NCBI GenBank assembly: GCA_018820395.1 | Contig: JAHJOG010000190.1 | Span: forward strand, 1-53,433 | Source: Gammaproteobacteria bacterium | GTDB taxonomy: Bacteria; Pseudomonadota; Gammaproteobacteria; Burkholderiales; Burkholderiaceae_C | Reading direction: 5' to 3' | Length of the DNA: 53,433 bases | In this document: positions 17,745-26,527 of the stretch, piece after piece | Layout: every line of letters starts with the position of its first letter | Position numbering within the stretch: position 1 is the stretch's first letter | The notes under the pieces: generated by a model | Databases searched by the model: none | Told to the model about the DNA's origin: nothing | The model's input: the letters and a program-made list of their open reading frames with translations, nothing else | Translations under genes and position numbers: made by a program

Positions 17745-18083
17745 TCATCGGTGCAAGAGCCGGCGTGCGAGCAAAGCCTGCAGGTCTCTTCGGCCGTCGA
17801 CGATCATGTAGATAGTGACCTCCGTGCCCTGCACCCGATAGATGAGGCGATACGGCTTGAAGAAGGTCTGCCGATACTCGCGGATCCCCAACGCAATCAG
17901 CTCCCGCGGGTAGGCGCCCCGAGTCGGAAACTTCGACAGGCTTTCGGCCGCCTCGAGCAAGCGGTCGAGCAGCCGCGCGGCATTGGCTGCCGAGTCGAAC
18001 TGCGCGACGTGATCGTGGATCGATTCGAGGTCCTGCTCGGCACCCGCAGTCAGAAAGACGGGGTAGCGGCGCGCCGTGCTCAA
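17745..18083 (-). CDS. RelE/ParE family toxin
   Basis: A 112-residue RelE/ParE-fold toxin: RRYPVFLTAGAEQDLESIHDHVAQFD (first strand and helix, with the AEQDLESI signature), LSKFPTRGAYPRELIALGIREYRQTFFKPYRLIYRV, then TIYMIVDGRRDLQALLARRLLHR. Family members poison translation or DNA gyrase. Its ATG (18083) overlaps the stop of the upstream antitoxin by ATGA, so the two form one operon on the minus strand. Confidence 0.9.
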   Translation of the reverse strand: MSTARRYPVFLTAGAEQDLESIHDHVAQFDSAANAARLLDRLLEAAESLSKFPTRGAYPRELIALGIREYRQTFFKPYRLIYRVQGTEVTIYMIVDGRRDLQALLARRLLHR

Positions 18084-18355
18084 TCCGCCGCTCGCCTGCC
18101 GCGCAGCCGCCCCACCACGTCGGCTAGCGGCTTGACCTTGCCCGCTTCGACCTCCTGCTGCCCGAGCGCCAGGATCTTCAGCAGGGCCAAGGTCTGTTGA
18201 GTCTCTTCGAACGACGCCAGATCCTGCAGCACCGCTCGGGCTTCGCCGTTCTGCGTGATGAGCAAGGGTTCGCGTTCCCGGGCCAGTTGCGCGAGGACCT
18301 CGGCGGCATTGGCCTTGAGATAGCTGATGGGTTTGACTTGGGACGAGTAGCGCAT
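18080..18355 (-). CDS. Phd/YefM family antitoxin
   Basis: A 91-residue antitoxin: MRYSSQVKPISYLKANAAEVLAQLAREREPLLITQNGEARAVLQDLASFEETQ (Phd/YefM DNA-binding part, about 1-50) followed by a helical toxin-binding tail ending VGRLRGRRAAD. I chose the ATG at 18355; the longer in-frame extension is not antitoxin-like. It lies 91 bases downstream of the end of the second indolepyruvate oxidoreductase on the same strand. Confidence 0.88.
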   Translation of the reverse strand: MRYSSQVKPISYLKANAAEVLAQLAREREPLLITQNGEARAVLQDLASFEETQQTLALLKILALGQQEVEAGKVKPLADVVGRLRGRRAAD

Positions 18356-18446
18356 GGGGATGCCTCGGTAAGCGGACGGAGCCTGAATGAGCAAGAAAAA
18401 TCTTGCAAGACTGAATGTAGTCTTTTTTCGGTCTGCCCTTTCGCGG

Positions 18447-21400
18447 CTATCCCGCAACCACCGCAATCCCCCGAATCTGCCCCGCCTGCGCCGCGCCGCC
18501 CGCCGGCTTTGCATAGCGCGCTGGGTTCCAGCGGTGCAGCAGTTCGGCTTCGGACGCGCGGGCCAGCGCGAGGTTCGCGAGCTTGATGTGGCCGTATCCC
18601 CGGATGCTGAGCGGCACGGCCGCGATGCGGGCGGCGACGGCTTGTGTGGCCGGGGTGAGCTCTGCCGCCAGTTCGTCCAGGCGCGCCTCGAACTGCGCGA
18701 TCAGTTCGCGCTCCAGCCGCCGCTCTTCCGTGTAGCCGAACGGGTCGAACACACCACCGCGCAGCGCCTTGCCGAGCGCGAGCCAGCGCATGGCGGGCAG
18801 CATCCACGCGCCCAGGCGGATCTTCTGCGGGGCCTGTCCGTTGCGCGGCCGCGCGATGAAGGGCGGTGCCATGTGGAATTCGAGCCGGACGTCGCCTTCG
18901 AACTGCTCGGCCAGCTTGCGGCGGAATTCGCCGTCGGTGTAGAGGCGCGCGACTTCGTATTCGTCCTTGTAGCTCATCAGCTTCAGCAGGCTCTGCGCCG
19001 CGTTGCGCGTGACGGGCAGCGACGCGTCGGCGCCGACCAGCGCGGCCTCGCGTTGCTGCAGGCCACGGATGCGCGCCTCATACCGGCGCGCCCACGCGGC
19101 GTTCTGGTAGCCGCTCAGATGCGCCACGCCGCGTGCGACCAGCGCATCGATGCTCTCGCCGTCGTGCTGCGCGGCCTGCGCTGCATCCGGCCCGGCGCGC
19201 AGGCTGTCGAGCGCCTGCGGATCGGCCGCCGCCACGCGGCCGAGCGCGAAGGCCAGCAGGTTCTGCGGCACCGCCACGCCGTTGAGTTCGATGGCGCGCG
19301 CCACGGCCTGCAGGCCCAGCGGCACCAGGCCGCGCTGCCACGCGTAGCCCATCGCGAGGATGTTGGCGGCCAACGTGTCGCCCAGGAACTCTTCGGCCAG
19401 CGTCTGCGCGTCGAAGGTCTCGACCTGCGCGTCGCCCGCCGCGAAGCGCAGCTTGTCGAGCAACAGGTCGACGTGCAGGTCGGCGTCCGGATTGCGCAGC
19501 GATTCGGCCACCGGGATCTCGTGCGTGTTGGCGAGGATGCGCGTGCGCCCGTGCCGCACCGTCTGCAGCGCATCGGGAGACGCGCCGACCACGATGTCGC
19601 ACGCCAGAATCGCGTCGGCCTGCTGCGTGTCGATGCGCACCTGGTTGAGCCGCTCGGGCACGTCGGCCAGCCGCACGAAGCTCAGCACCGCGCCGCCCTT
19701 CTGCGCGAAGCCCATGAAGTCGAGCACGCTGGCCGACTTGCCTTCGAGGTGCGCCGCCATCGCGACGATGGCGCCCACCGTCACCACACCCGTGCCGCCC
19801 ACGCCGGTGACCAGCAGGTCGTAGGGCGCGGCCCACGCGTGCGGCGCCGGCCGCGGCAGGGCCTCGGCGCGCTGCAGAAAGGCCTCTCGGTCGCGCGCGA
19901 GGGCCCCGCTCTTCTTGCGCAAGGTGCCGCCGGTGACGCCGACGAAGCTCGGGCAGAAGCCCTTGGCGCACGAGTAGTCCTTGTTGCAGCTGGTCTGGTC
20001 GATGCGGCGCTTGCGGCCGAGCGGCGTTTCGTGCGGCAGCACGGCCACGCAATTGCTCTGCACGGTGCAGTCGCCGCAGCCTTCGCACACCGCGTCGTTG
20101 ATGAAGAGGCGCTTGGGCGGGTCGGCCAGCTCGCCCTTCTTGCGGCGGCGGCGCTTTTCGGCGGCGCAGGTCTGCTCGTAGATGAGCACCGTCACGCCGG
20201 CGATCTCGCGCAGGCGGCGCTGCACGTCGTCGAGCGCCGCGCGGTCGTGGAACTCGGTGCCCGCCGGAAAGCGCGACTTGATCGCGTCGTACTTGCCGAT
20301 GTCGTCGCTCACCACCACGACCTGCTTCACGCCTTCGGATTCGACCTGCCGCGCGATCGCGTCGACGCTGATGATGCCGTCCACCGGCTGGCCGCCCGTC
20401 ATGGCCACCGCGTCGTTGAAGAGGATCTTGTAGGTGATCGTGGCCTTGGCCGCCACGGCCTGGCGGATGGCGAGATAGCCCGAGTGGTAGTAGGTGCCGT
20501 CGCCCAGGTTCTGGAACACGTGCGGCGTGCGCGTGAAGAGCGAATGCGACACCCAGTCGACGCCCTCGCCGCCCATCTGGATCAGCCCGGCCGTGCTGCG
20601 GTCCATCCAGTTGGCCATGAAGTGGCAGCCGATGCCTGCGCGCGCGGTGGAGCCTTCGGGCACGCGCGTGCTGGTGTTGTGCGGGCAGCCCGCGCAGAAG
20701 TAGGGCAGGCGCTTGACCGCATCGCCGGCGTTGCCCAGCAGCTCGGGCGGCATGAAATCGCGCACGTGGCGCAGGTGGTCGCCCAGGTCGGCGTGGCCCG
20801 GAAAGTGCGCCGCCAGCCAGTGCGCCACCATCTCGATCAGCCGCGACGGGCGCAGCTCGCCCAGCGCCGACACCAGCGGTCGGCCGTCGCGGTCGTGCTT
20901 GCCGACCAGGGCCGGGCGCTGGCCCGCGGGCAGGTTGTAAAAGAGCTCGCGCAGCTGCGTTTCGACCACTGCGCCCTTTTCTTCGACGATGAGCAACTCG
21001 TCGAGGCCGGCCGCGAAGGCCTTGATGCGGCTCTGCTCCACCGGGAAACTCAGGCCCACCTTGTAGAGCCGCACGCCCACGCGGGCCAGCGTCTCGGGCG
21101 TGATTTCGAGCCGGCGCAGCACTTCCATCAGGTCGTAGTGCGCCTTGCCGCAGGTCACGATGCCCACCTTGGCGTGCGCGCTCTCGATCACGTGGCGGTC
21201 GATGCTGTTCACCCGCGCGAAAGCGGCCACGGCGTCGAGCTTGTCGGCCAGCCGCGATTCGATGCGCAGCGACGGCAGGTCGGGCCAGCGGTAGTGCAGC
21301 CCGTCGGCGGGCGGGCGATGGCCGGTGGCGGCGCGCACGCCTTCTTCGTCGGCCCAGGCGCTGGCGCGCGCCAGCACGGCATCGAGATCGACCGTGCTCG

Positions 21401-22034
21401 CGCTTTCGACCACTTCGGACAGCGCCGCCATGCCGGACCACACGCCCGCGTAGCGCGACAGCGCGAAGCCGTACAGGCCGAACTCCAGGTACTCGGCCAC
21501 CGAGGCCGGCTGCAGCACCGGCATGCCCCAGGCCATGAACGCGTGGTCGCTCTGGTGCGGCATCGACGACGACACGCAGCCGTGGTCGTCGCCCGCCACC
21601 ACCAGCACCCCGCCGTGCGGCGACGAGCCGTAGGCGTTGCCGTGCTTGAGCGCGTCGCCCGCGCGGTCGACGCCCGGGCCCTTGCCGTACCACATCGAGA
21701 ACACGCCATCGACCGTGCGTTCGGGGTCGGATTCGACGCGCTGCGTGCCCAGCACCTGCGTGGCCGCCAGCTCTTCGTTGATCGCCGGCACGAAGCGGAT
21801 GCCCTGCTCGGCAAAGCGCGGGCCGGCCTTCCAGATCGCCTGATCGACCATGCCCAGCGGCGATCCGCGATAGCCGCTCACGAAGCCTTGCGTGTGCCAG
21901 CCCGCCGCCTCGTCGCGCTGGCGCTGCATGAGCATGAGCCGCACCAGCGCCAGGGTGCCGGTGAGAAAGACCACGCCCGAGCGGGCCCACAGGTTGTCGA
22001 CGAGTTGGTAGTCGTCGCGAAGGAGAGAGTTCAT
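18447..22034 (-). CDS. Indolepyruvate ferredoxin oxidoreductase family protein, copy 2
   Basis: A complete 1195-residue fused oxidoreductase. Visible are GFVSGYRGSPLGMVDQAIW and SMWYGKGPGVDRAGDALKHGN (about 50-115), VVAGDDHGCVSSSMPHQSDHAF, YFCAGCPHNTSTRVPEGS (about 460), MTGGQPVDGIISV, the ferredoxin-like cysteines CEGCGDCTVQSNC then CNKDYSCAKGFCPSF (about 660-710), the gamma-domain VTGVGGTGVVTVGAI, and a C-terminal DUF6537-like region with the GYGHIKLANL end. It should turn an aryl-pyruvate or branched keto acid into its acyl-CoA with reduced ferredoxin. Divergent from an Lrp/AsnC regulator. It is clearly diverged from copy 1, so this is not a recent duplication. Confidence 0.94.
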   Translation of the reverse strand: MNSLLRDDYQLVDNLWARSGVVFLTGTLALVRLMLMQRQRDEAAGWHTQGFVSGYRGSPLGMVDQAIWKAGPRFAEQGIRFVPAINEELAATQVLGTQRVESDPERTVDGVFSMWYGKGPGVDRAGDALKHGNAYGSSPHGGVLVVAGDDHGCVSSSMPHQSDHAFMAWGMPVLQPASVAEYLEFGLYGFALSRYAGVWSGMAALSEVVESASTVDLDAVLARASAWADEEGVRAATGHRPPADGLHYRWPDLPSLRIESRLADKLDAVAAFARVNSIDRHVIESAHAKVGIVTCGKAHYDLMEVLRRLEITPETLARVGVRLYKVGLSFPVEQSRIKAFAAGLDELLIVEEKGAVVETQLRELFYNLPAGQRPALVGKHDRDGRPLVSALGELRPSRLIEMVAHWLAAHFPGHADLGDHLRHVRDFMPPELLGNAGDAVKRLPYFCAGCPHNTSTRVPEGSTARAGIGCHFMANWMDRSTAGLIQMGGEGVDWVSHSLFTRTPHVFQNLGDGTYYHSGYLAIRQAVAAKATITYKILFNDAVAMTGGQPVDGIISVDAIARQVESEGVKQVVVVSDDIGKYDAIKSRFPAGTEFHDRAALDDVQRRLREIAGVTVLIYEQTCAAEKRRRRKKGELADPPKRLFINDAVCEGCGDCTVQSNCVAVLPHETPLGRKRRIDQTSCNKDYSCAKGFCPSFVGVTGGTLRKKSGALARDREAFLQRAEALPRPAPHAWAAPYDLLVTGVGGTGVVTVGAIVAMAAHLEGKSASVLDFMGFAQKGGAVLSFVRLADVPERLNQVRIDTQQADAILACDIVVGASPDALQTVRHGRTRILANTHEIPVAESLRNPDADLHVDLLLDKLRFAAGDAQVETFDAQTLAEEFLGDTLAANILAMGYAWQRGLVPLGLQAVARAIELNGVAVPQNLLAFALGRVAAADPQALDSLRAGPDAAQAAQHDGESIDALVARGVAHLSGYQNAAWARRYEARIRGLQQREAALVGADASLPVTRNAAQSLLKLMSYKDEYEVARLYTDGEFRRKLAEQFEGDVRLEFHMAPPFIARPRNGQAPQKIRLGAWMLPAMRWLALGKALRGGVFDPFGYTEERRLERELIAQFEARLDELAAELTPATQAVAARIAAVPLSIRGYGHIKLANLALARASEAELLHRWNPARYAKPAGGAAQAGQIRGIAVVAG

Positions 22035-22104
22035 TCAGGGATTCTTGTTCGTCCGGCCGGGGAAAGGCTACTTCAATACACTGGCGACGACCCGGCTTCG
22101 AGGA

Positions 22105-22139
22105 GATTCTTCCTCCGATCAGGGCCCGAAGGAAGAATC
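22105..22139. promoter_or_regulatory. Inverted repeat GATTCTTCCT-N15-AGGAAGAATC upstream of Lrp regulator 2
   Basis: Perfect 10-base arms (22105-22114 and 22130-22139) are separated by 15 bases in the divergent promoter region. The right arm ends one base before the regulator ATG, so occupancy would block its translation-initiation region. The core GGAAGAATC recurs at 3280-3288 before the paralogous regulator. Confidence 0.5.
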
Positions 22140-22140
22140 C

Positions 22141-22635
22141 ATGCTCCTCGACGCCTATTCAAGAAAAATCCTGCTCGAACTGCAGCGCGACGCCCGGCAG
22201 ACCGTGCAGCAGATCTCCGACGCCGTCGGCCTGTCGGCCACGCCGTGCTGGCGCCGCATCAAGGAGATGGAAGCCGCCGGCGTCATCCGCGGCTACACCA
22301 TCGACATCGACCCCGAAAAAGTCGGCCTCGCCCTCTCGGCCGTCACCGAGATCAACCTCGACCGCCACAACGAAGCCCAGGTCCGCGCCTTCGAAGACGC
22401 CGTGGCCGCCAACCCCTCGATCGTGCGATGCGTCTCGGCCACCGGCACCGCCGACTACATCCTCACGGTCATGGTGCCCGACATCAAGCGCTACGAAGAG
22501 TTTCTGCACGCCACGCTGTTCACGCTCTCGGGCGTGACGCACGTGCGCTCGGCGATCGTGCTGCGGGAGGTGAAGTCGGGCGGGAGTCTGCCGTTGGAGG
22601 CGGTGGAGGCTGCGCCGACCGGGCGGCGGCGCTGA
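22141..22635 (+). CDS. Lrp/AsnC family transcriptional regulator 2
   Basis: A 164-residue Lrp/AsnC protein: MLLDAYSRKILLELQRDARQ then QQISDAVGLSATPCWRRIKEMEAAGVIRGY (helix-turn-helix, about 1-55), followed by the RAM domain (IVRCVSATGTADYILTVMVPDIKRYEEFLH, about 85-120). The ATG at 22141 matches family starts. It is divergent from the second indolepyruvate oxidoreductase. Its DNA-recognition helix (VGLSATPCWRRI) is nearly the same as in regulator 1 (VGLSAAPCWRRV), so the two may recognise related operators. Confidence 0.92.
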   Translation: MLLDAYSRKILLELQRDARQTVQQISDAVGLSATPCWRRIKEMEAAGVIRGYTIDIDPEKVGLALSAVTEINLDRHNEAQVRAFEDAVAANPSIVRCVSATGTADYILTVMVPDIKRYEEFLHATLFTLSGVTHVRSAIVLREVKSGGSLPLEAVEAAPTGRRR

Positions 22636-22743
22636 GCAGTGGCTCGCCAAGAGCCACTCGCACCTCTCGCGCCCCGCTCGAACCTGATGCTTGCTCAACG
22701 CCTTTCGACGCTGCGCCACTACACGACGCCTCTCAGACGTCGC

Positions 22744-23256
22744 TCATGCCCCGCGCAGCAAGGCGTACAGCGCGTCGTGCGGCGCGGCCTGCCCCGTCGG
22801 CTGCCGCTGGCCGAACAGGGCTGCGTCGTCCTGCGTCATCTCCGGCCGCTCGCGCGCGTCGATCCAGTCGTAGACCACGGTGCGCGCGGCCACGCGCCAT
22901 TCGCTGCCGCGGCGCTCGAAGCGGTCGAGGTAGCGGCCCGCGAGCAAGGTGGCGAGCGTCGGCGCGTCGGCGGACGACTGCAGCGCGAGAAACGCGCTCT
23001 CGACCGCCGCGTGGTCGCCGCGCAGATCGATCAGCACGTTCGAGATCTGGTGCACGCGCCGTCCGCCGCGCCGGAGCTTGGTGAGGGCCTGTTCGATGAA
23101 GCCGCTGGCGCTGCCTTGGTAGGCGCCATGGCAGTCGGTCGCGTCTTCCCAGTAGGTGGAGCGCAGCGCCGCTTCGTCGGCCCGGTCGATGCCCCGGCAG
23201 TAGCGGTAGAGGCATTCGCGGATCGCTTCGCGGTCCAGCAGATCCTGCAGGGTCAT
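22744..23256 (-). CDS. SnoaL-like / nuclear transport factor 2 fold protein
   Basis: A 170-residue protein: MTLQDLLDREAIRECLYRYCRGIDRADEAALRSTYWEDATDCHG (typical N-terminus of the SnoaL_4 group), then VHQISNVLIDLRGDHAAVESAF, GRYLDRFERRGSEWRVAARTVVYDW. These cone-shaped alpha+beta domains act as hydratases, isomerases or dioxygenase small subunits. Last gene of the nine-gene operon starting at 31679; its ATG overlaps the VOC gene stop (ATGA). Probably acts on an intermediate of that pathway; the exact reaction is unknown. Confidence 0.85.
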   Translation of the reverse strand: MTLQDLLDREAIRECLYRYCRGIDRADEAALRSTYWEDATDCHGAYQGSASGFIEQALTKLRRGGRRVHQISNVLIDLRGDHAAVESAFLALQSSADAPTLATLLAGRYLDRFERRGSEWRVAARTVVYDWIDARERPEMTQDDAALFGQRQPTGQAAPHDALYALLRGA

Positions 23257-23597
23257 CCCGCGCGCCTGAAGAGCTGCACGATGTGGCCTTCCGGATCGCG
23301 CAGCGACAGCACCGTGCCGTGCGAGCCCATGTCGCGCTGGCCCAGCACCGCGCCGCCGGCGCCGGTGATGCGTTCCTGCACACCGGTGAAATCGTCGACC
23401 TCGAAGACCATCACCGCGCCGGCCGTGGCGGGCGCCGCTTCTTCGGGCGAGGCCAGCGCCATGCCGGCGCCGTACTGGATCCACTTGTCGCCGTCGCGGA
23501 ACTTGAGCTTCAGACCCAGCGCCGATTCGTAAAAGGCGTTCAGTTCGGCCGGCCGTTGCGCGACGAGGTAGACGTTCTGCAGTCGCTTGACTTCCAT
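23253..23597 (-). CDS. VOC family (glyoxalase/bleomycin-resistance fold) protein
   Basis: A 114-residue single-module VOC protein: MEVKRLQNVYLVAQRPAELNAFYESALGLKLKFRDG, then VMVFEVDDFTGVQERI and LSLRDPEGHIVQLF. The fold gives glyoxalases, epimerases and dioxygenases. It starts 7 bases after the SDR gene and overlaps the SnoaL-like gene by four bases. The role within the operon (isomerase, lyase or binding) cannot be read from the sequence. Confidence 0.87.
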   Translation of the reverse strand: MEVKRLQNVYLVAQRPAELNAFYESALGLKLKFRDGDKWIQYGAGMALASPEEAAPATAGAVMVFEVDDFTGVQERITGAGGAVLGQRDMGSHGTVLSLRDPEGHIVQLFRRAG

Positions 23598-23604
23598 GGC
23601 GGCC

Positions 23605-24369
23605 TCAGTGGTTGAGTTGCGTCTGCGAGGCGCCACCGTCGAGGTGCAGCACGTCGGCATTCAGAAAGCGGGCGCCGTCGCCCGCCAGGAAGCAGATCGC
23701 GTCGGCGATGTCTTCCACCGTGCCGAGGCGGCCGAGCGGCGTGCGCGCAATGCGCTTCGCGTCGAGGTCGGCGTTGCGATGCTTCATCGTGCCCTCGGTG
23801 GGCACCGCGCCGGGCGCGACCGCATTGACGCGGATGTTGCGCGGGCCCAGGTCGGCGGCCGCGGCGCGGGTCATGCCGACCACGCCGGCCTTGATGCCGC
23901 TGTAGACCACCGAGCGCGCCGGCGAGCGGATGGCCGCGATCGAGGCCACGTTGACGATCGCGCCGCCGCGCTGCGGGTCCATCGCCTCGGCCGCGGCCTG
24001 CATGCCCCAGATCACCGACTTGAAGCCGATCTCCACCATGCGGTCGACCACGTCGGGCGTGATCTCCGCCATCGGCTGGTAGCGCACCCACGCGGCGTTG
24101 TTGACCATGATGTCCAGCCGGCCGGCGTCGCGTGCGAGCCGCAGCACCGCCTCGCGCATGCCGTCGCGCGTGGACACGTCCTGCGGCAGCGCAATGGCCT
24201 GGCCGCCCGCAGCCCGCACCGCGGCCACGGCTTCGTCGACGAAGTCCTGCTTGAGGTCGTTGATGCCGACGATGGCGCCGAGCTTCGCCATCGCGAGCGC
24301 GGTCGCCCGGCCGATGCCGTGGCCGGCGCCGCTGATGAAGGCCACGCGGCCGTCGAGGGAGGGGTTCAT
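23605..24369 (-). CDS. SDR family NAD(P)-dependent oxidoreductase
   Basis: A 254-residue short-chain dehydrogenase: AFISGAGHGIGRATALAMAKLGA (TGxxxGxG cofactor motif, here SGAGHGIG), VNNAAWVRY (NNAG-type), IVNVASIAAIRSPARSVVYSGIKAGVVG (catalytic Ser-Tyr-x3-Lys), NAVAPGAVPTEGT and LHLDGGASQ. Start ATG at 24369 overlaps the stop of the CoA ligase gene (ATGA). It likely oxidises a hydroxy or reduces a keto intermediate in the operon's pathway. Confidence 0.92.
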   Translation of the reverse strand: MNPSLDGRVAFISGAGHGIGRATALAMAKLGAIVGINDLKQDFVDEAVAAVRAAGGQAIALPQDVSTRDGMREAVLRLARDAGRLDIMVNNAAWVRYQPMAEITPDVVDRMVEIGFKSVIWGMQAAAEAMDPQRGGAIVNVASIAAIRSPARSVVYSGIKAGVVGMTRAAAADLGPRNIRVNAVAPGAVPTEGTMKHRNADLDAKRIARTPLGRLGTVEDIADAICFLAGDGARFLNADVLHLDGGASQTQLNH

Positions 24370-26525
24370 GGCTTGCTGCCTTTCGTGGGTTCGGGCACCA
24401 GCAGCGCGTCGAGCGCGAAGGCGCCGCGCCCCGCGTCCAGCACCACCAGGGGGTTCACGTCGATTTCGGAAATGGCGTCGGCATGCCGCGCAGCGAACTG
24501 CGACAGCGCCGCGACGGCCCGGGCGGCGGCGGCCACGTCGGCCTTGGGCCGGCCGCGCGCGCCATCGAGGAGCGGAAAGGACTTGAGCGATCGCAGCATG
24601 TCGAGCGCCTGCGCTTCCGACACCGGCGCCACCTGCAGCGCGATGTCGCGAAAGACCTCGGCAAAGATGCCGCCGAGACCGACCATGACCACCGGGCCGA
24701 AGACCGGGTCTTTCTTGCTGCCCAGGATCAGCTCGGTGCCGGCGGGCGCCATCTGCGCGACCAGCACGCCGGTGATGCGCGCCTGCGGCGCCTTCTGCCG
24801 CACGCGGTCGAGCATGGCGTCGTATTGCTCGCACAGTGCCGCCTCGGAAGGCACGCCGACCACCACGCCGCCGACCTCGGTCTTGTGGGCGATGTCGGGC
24901 GAAACGATCTTGAGGACGACCGGAAAACCGATGTCGCGCGCAGCAGCGGCCGCCGCGTCGCGGGTGGCGGCCACCACTTCCTTGAGGATGGGGATGCTGG
25001 CCGCGGCCAGCGCAGCCTTGGCGCCGGCTTCTGACGCGAAGGCCTCGGGCGCAAGCGCATCGCCGGGGCGAGTCTGAGCGAAGCCCGCGTCGGGTTCGGC
25101 CGGCGATGGCAGGTCAGCGCTGCTGCCGAACCGGACCAGCGCGGCCAGCGTGGCGCAAGCCGCGTCGATGCCTTCGACGGTCGGGTAGCCCATCGCGTTC
25201 AGCTTCGCGCGCACCTCGGCGGGCGCGCGGCAGCACAGCAGGATCAGGCGCCTCGGATAGTCCGCGCGCACCTGTTCCAGCGCGGCCAGGAACACGTCGC
25301 GCAGCCGCGGCAGGTGAAAGGCGTTGGCCGATTGCAGGATCAGCGCGTCGCAGGTCGGGTCTTCGGCGACGGCGTTCAGCACCTTGGCGAGCACCTCCGG
25401 TCGGCTCGACACCTGCACCGTCATGTCGACCGGGTTCGCCGGCGACGCGAAGGGCACCGCCTGGGTGATGCGTTGCTGCGTTTCGAGCGTCAGCGCGGGC
25501 AGCGCGAGCCCCTGCGCGCTGGCGGCATCCGCCAGCAGCACGCCGAAGCCGCCGGATGCCGTGAGCACCGCGACCGTGTTGCGCCTTGGCAGGCGCTCGG
25601 AGCCGAGCACCGAGATCGCATGGCCCACCTCCAGCAACTGCTCGATGCTGGGCACGCGGATCGCGCCGCCCTGGCGCAGCACGGCGTCGAACACCGCGTC
25701 GGAGCCGGCCAGCGCGCCGGTGTGCGACGCGGCCGCGGCGCTGCCGGCTTCCGACACGCCGACCTTCAGCACCACCAGCGGCTTGCGGGCCGCGCGGGCC
25801 ATGGCCATCGCCTGCCGCAGCTTCGACGCGTTACGGCAGGTCTCCATGCAGCACAGGATGACGTGGGTGTCCGCATCCGACGCCAGCGACGCGATGGCAT
25901 CGGCGATGTCGACGTCGCATTCGTTGCCGGTGGTCAGCAGGCGGCTGATGCCCATGCCGCGCTCGGCGGCCAGGCGCATGGTGAAGCTGCCCAGGTTGCC
26001 GCTTTGCGAGACGATGCCCACTTGGCCGGCTTCCGGCAGGCCGGATTCGAGCGCCACCGAAAACGTGGCGATGGCCTTGTCCGGAACGCCGACCGCGCCC
26101 AGGCAATTGGGCCCGACGATGCGCATGCCCGAGCGCTTCGCCACCCGGCCGATCTCGGCCTGCAGCCTGCTGCCCTCTTCGCCCATTTCCGAGAAGCCGG
26201 CCGAGAGGATCACGGCGGCGCGCACGCCGCGGCTCGCGCAGTCCTTCACCGCGTCGAGCACGCTTTCCGGCGGAACGGCCACGACCACGAGCTCGGGCGT
26301 TTCCGGCAGCGCCGCCACGCTGGCGAAGGCCGGCAGCGACTGCACCGTGCCGGCCTTGCGGTTGATCGGGTAGATCGCGCCGGCATAGCCGAAGCGGCGC
26401 AAGAACTGCAGCGGCCGCCCGCCGATCTTGGTGACGTCTTCCGACGCGCCGTAGATCGCGATCGACCGCGGCCGGAACACCGCTTCGAGGCCGCGGCCCA
26501 CCGCAAGGTCCACATCCACGTCCAT
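24366..26525 (-). CDS. Acyl-CoA synthetase, ADP-forming (acetate-CoA ligase family), fused alpha-beta
   Basis: A 719-residue fused NDP-forming acyl-CoA synthetase: CoA-binding domain (FRPRSIAIYGASEDVTKIGGRPLQFLRRFGYAG, about 17-50), succinyl-CoA ligase-like domains (IVGPNCLGAVGVP, VGIVSQSGNLGSFT, VLKVGVSEAGSAAAASHTGALAGSD) and a C-terminal ATP-grasp domain (FPVVLKIVSPDIAHKTEVGGVVVGV, EIDVNPLVVLDAG). It would activate a carboxylic acid to its CoA thioester. Start ATG at 26525 (MDVDVDLAVGRG); the longer in-frame extension overlaps the enoyl-CoA hydratase and is not coding. Gap to the hydratase gene is two bases. Confidence 0.92.
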   Translation of the reverse strand: MDVDVDLAVGRGLEAVFRPRSIAIYGASEDVTKIGGRPLQFLRRFGYAGAIYPINRKAGTVQSLPAFASVAALPETPELVVVAVPPESVLDAVKDCASRGVRAAVILSAGFSEMGEEGSRLQAEIGRVAKRSGMRIVGPNCLGAVGVPDKAIATFSVALESGLPEAGQVGIVSQSGNLGSFTMRLAAERGMGISRLLTTGNECDVDIADAIASLASDADTHVILCCMETCRNASKLRQAMAMARAARKPLVVLKVGVSEAGSAAAASHTGALAGSDAVFDAVLRQGGAIRVPSIEQLLEVGHAISVLGSERLPRRNTVAVLTASGGFGVLLADAASAQGLALPALTLETQQRITQAVPFASPANPVDMTVQVSSRPEVLAKVLNAVAEDPTCDALILQSANAFHLPRLRDVFLAALEQVRADYPRRLILLCCRAPAEVRAKLNAMGYPTVEGIDAACATLAALVRFGSSADLPSPAEPDAGFAQTRPGDALAPEAFASEAGAKAALAAASIPILKEVVAATRDAAAAAARDIGFPVVLKIVSPDIAHKTEVGGVVVGVPSEAALCEQYDAMLDRVRQKAPQARITGVLVAQMAPAGTELILGSKKDPVFGPVVMVGLGGIFAEVFRDIALQVAPVSEAQALDMLRSLKSFPLLDGARGRPKADVAAAARAVAALSQFAARHADAISEIDVNPLVVLDAGRGAFALDALLVPEPTKGSKP

Positions 26526-26527
26526 GG

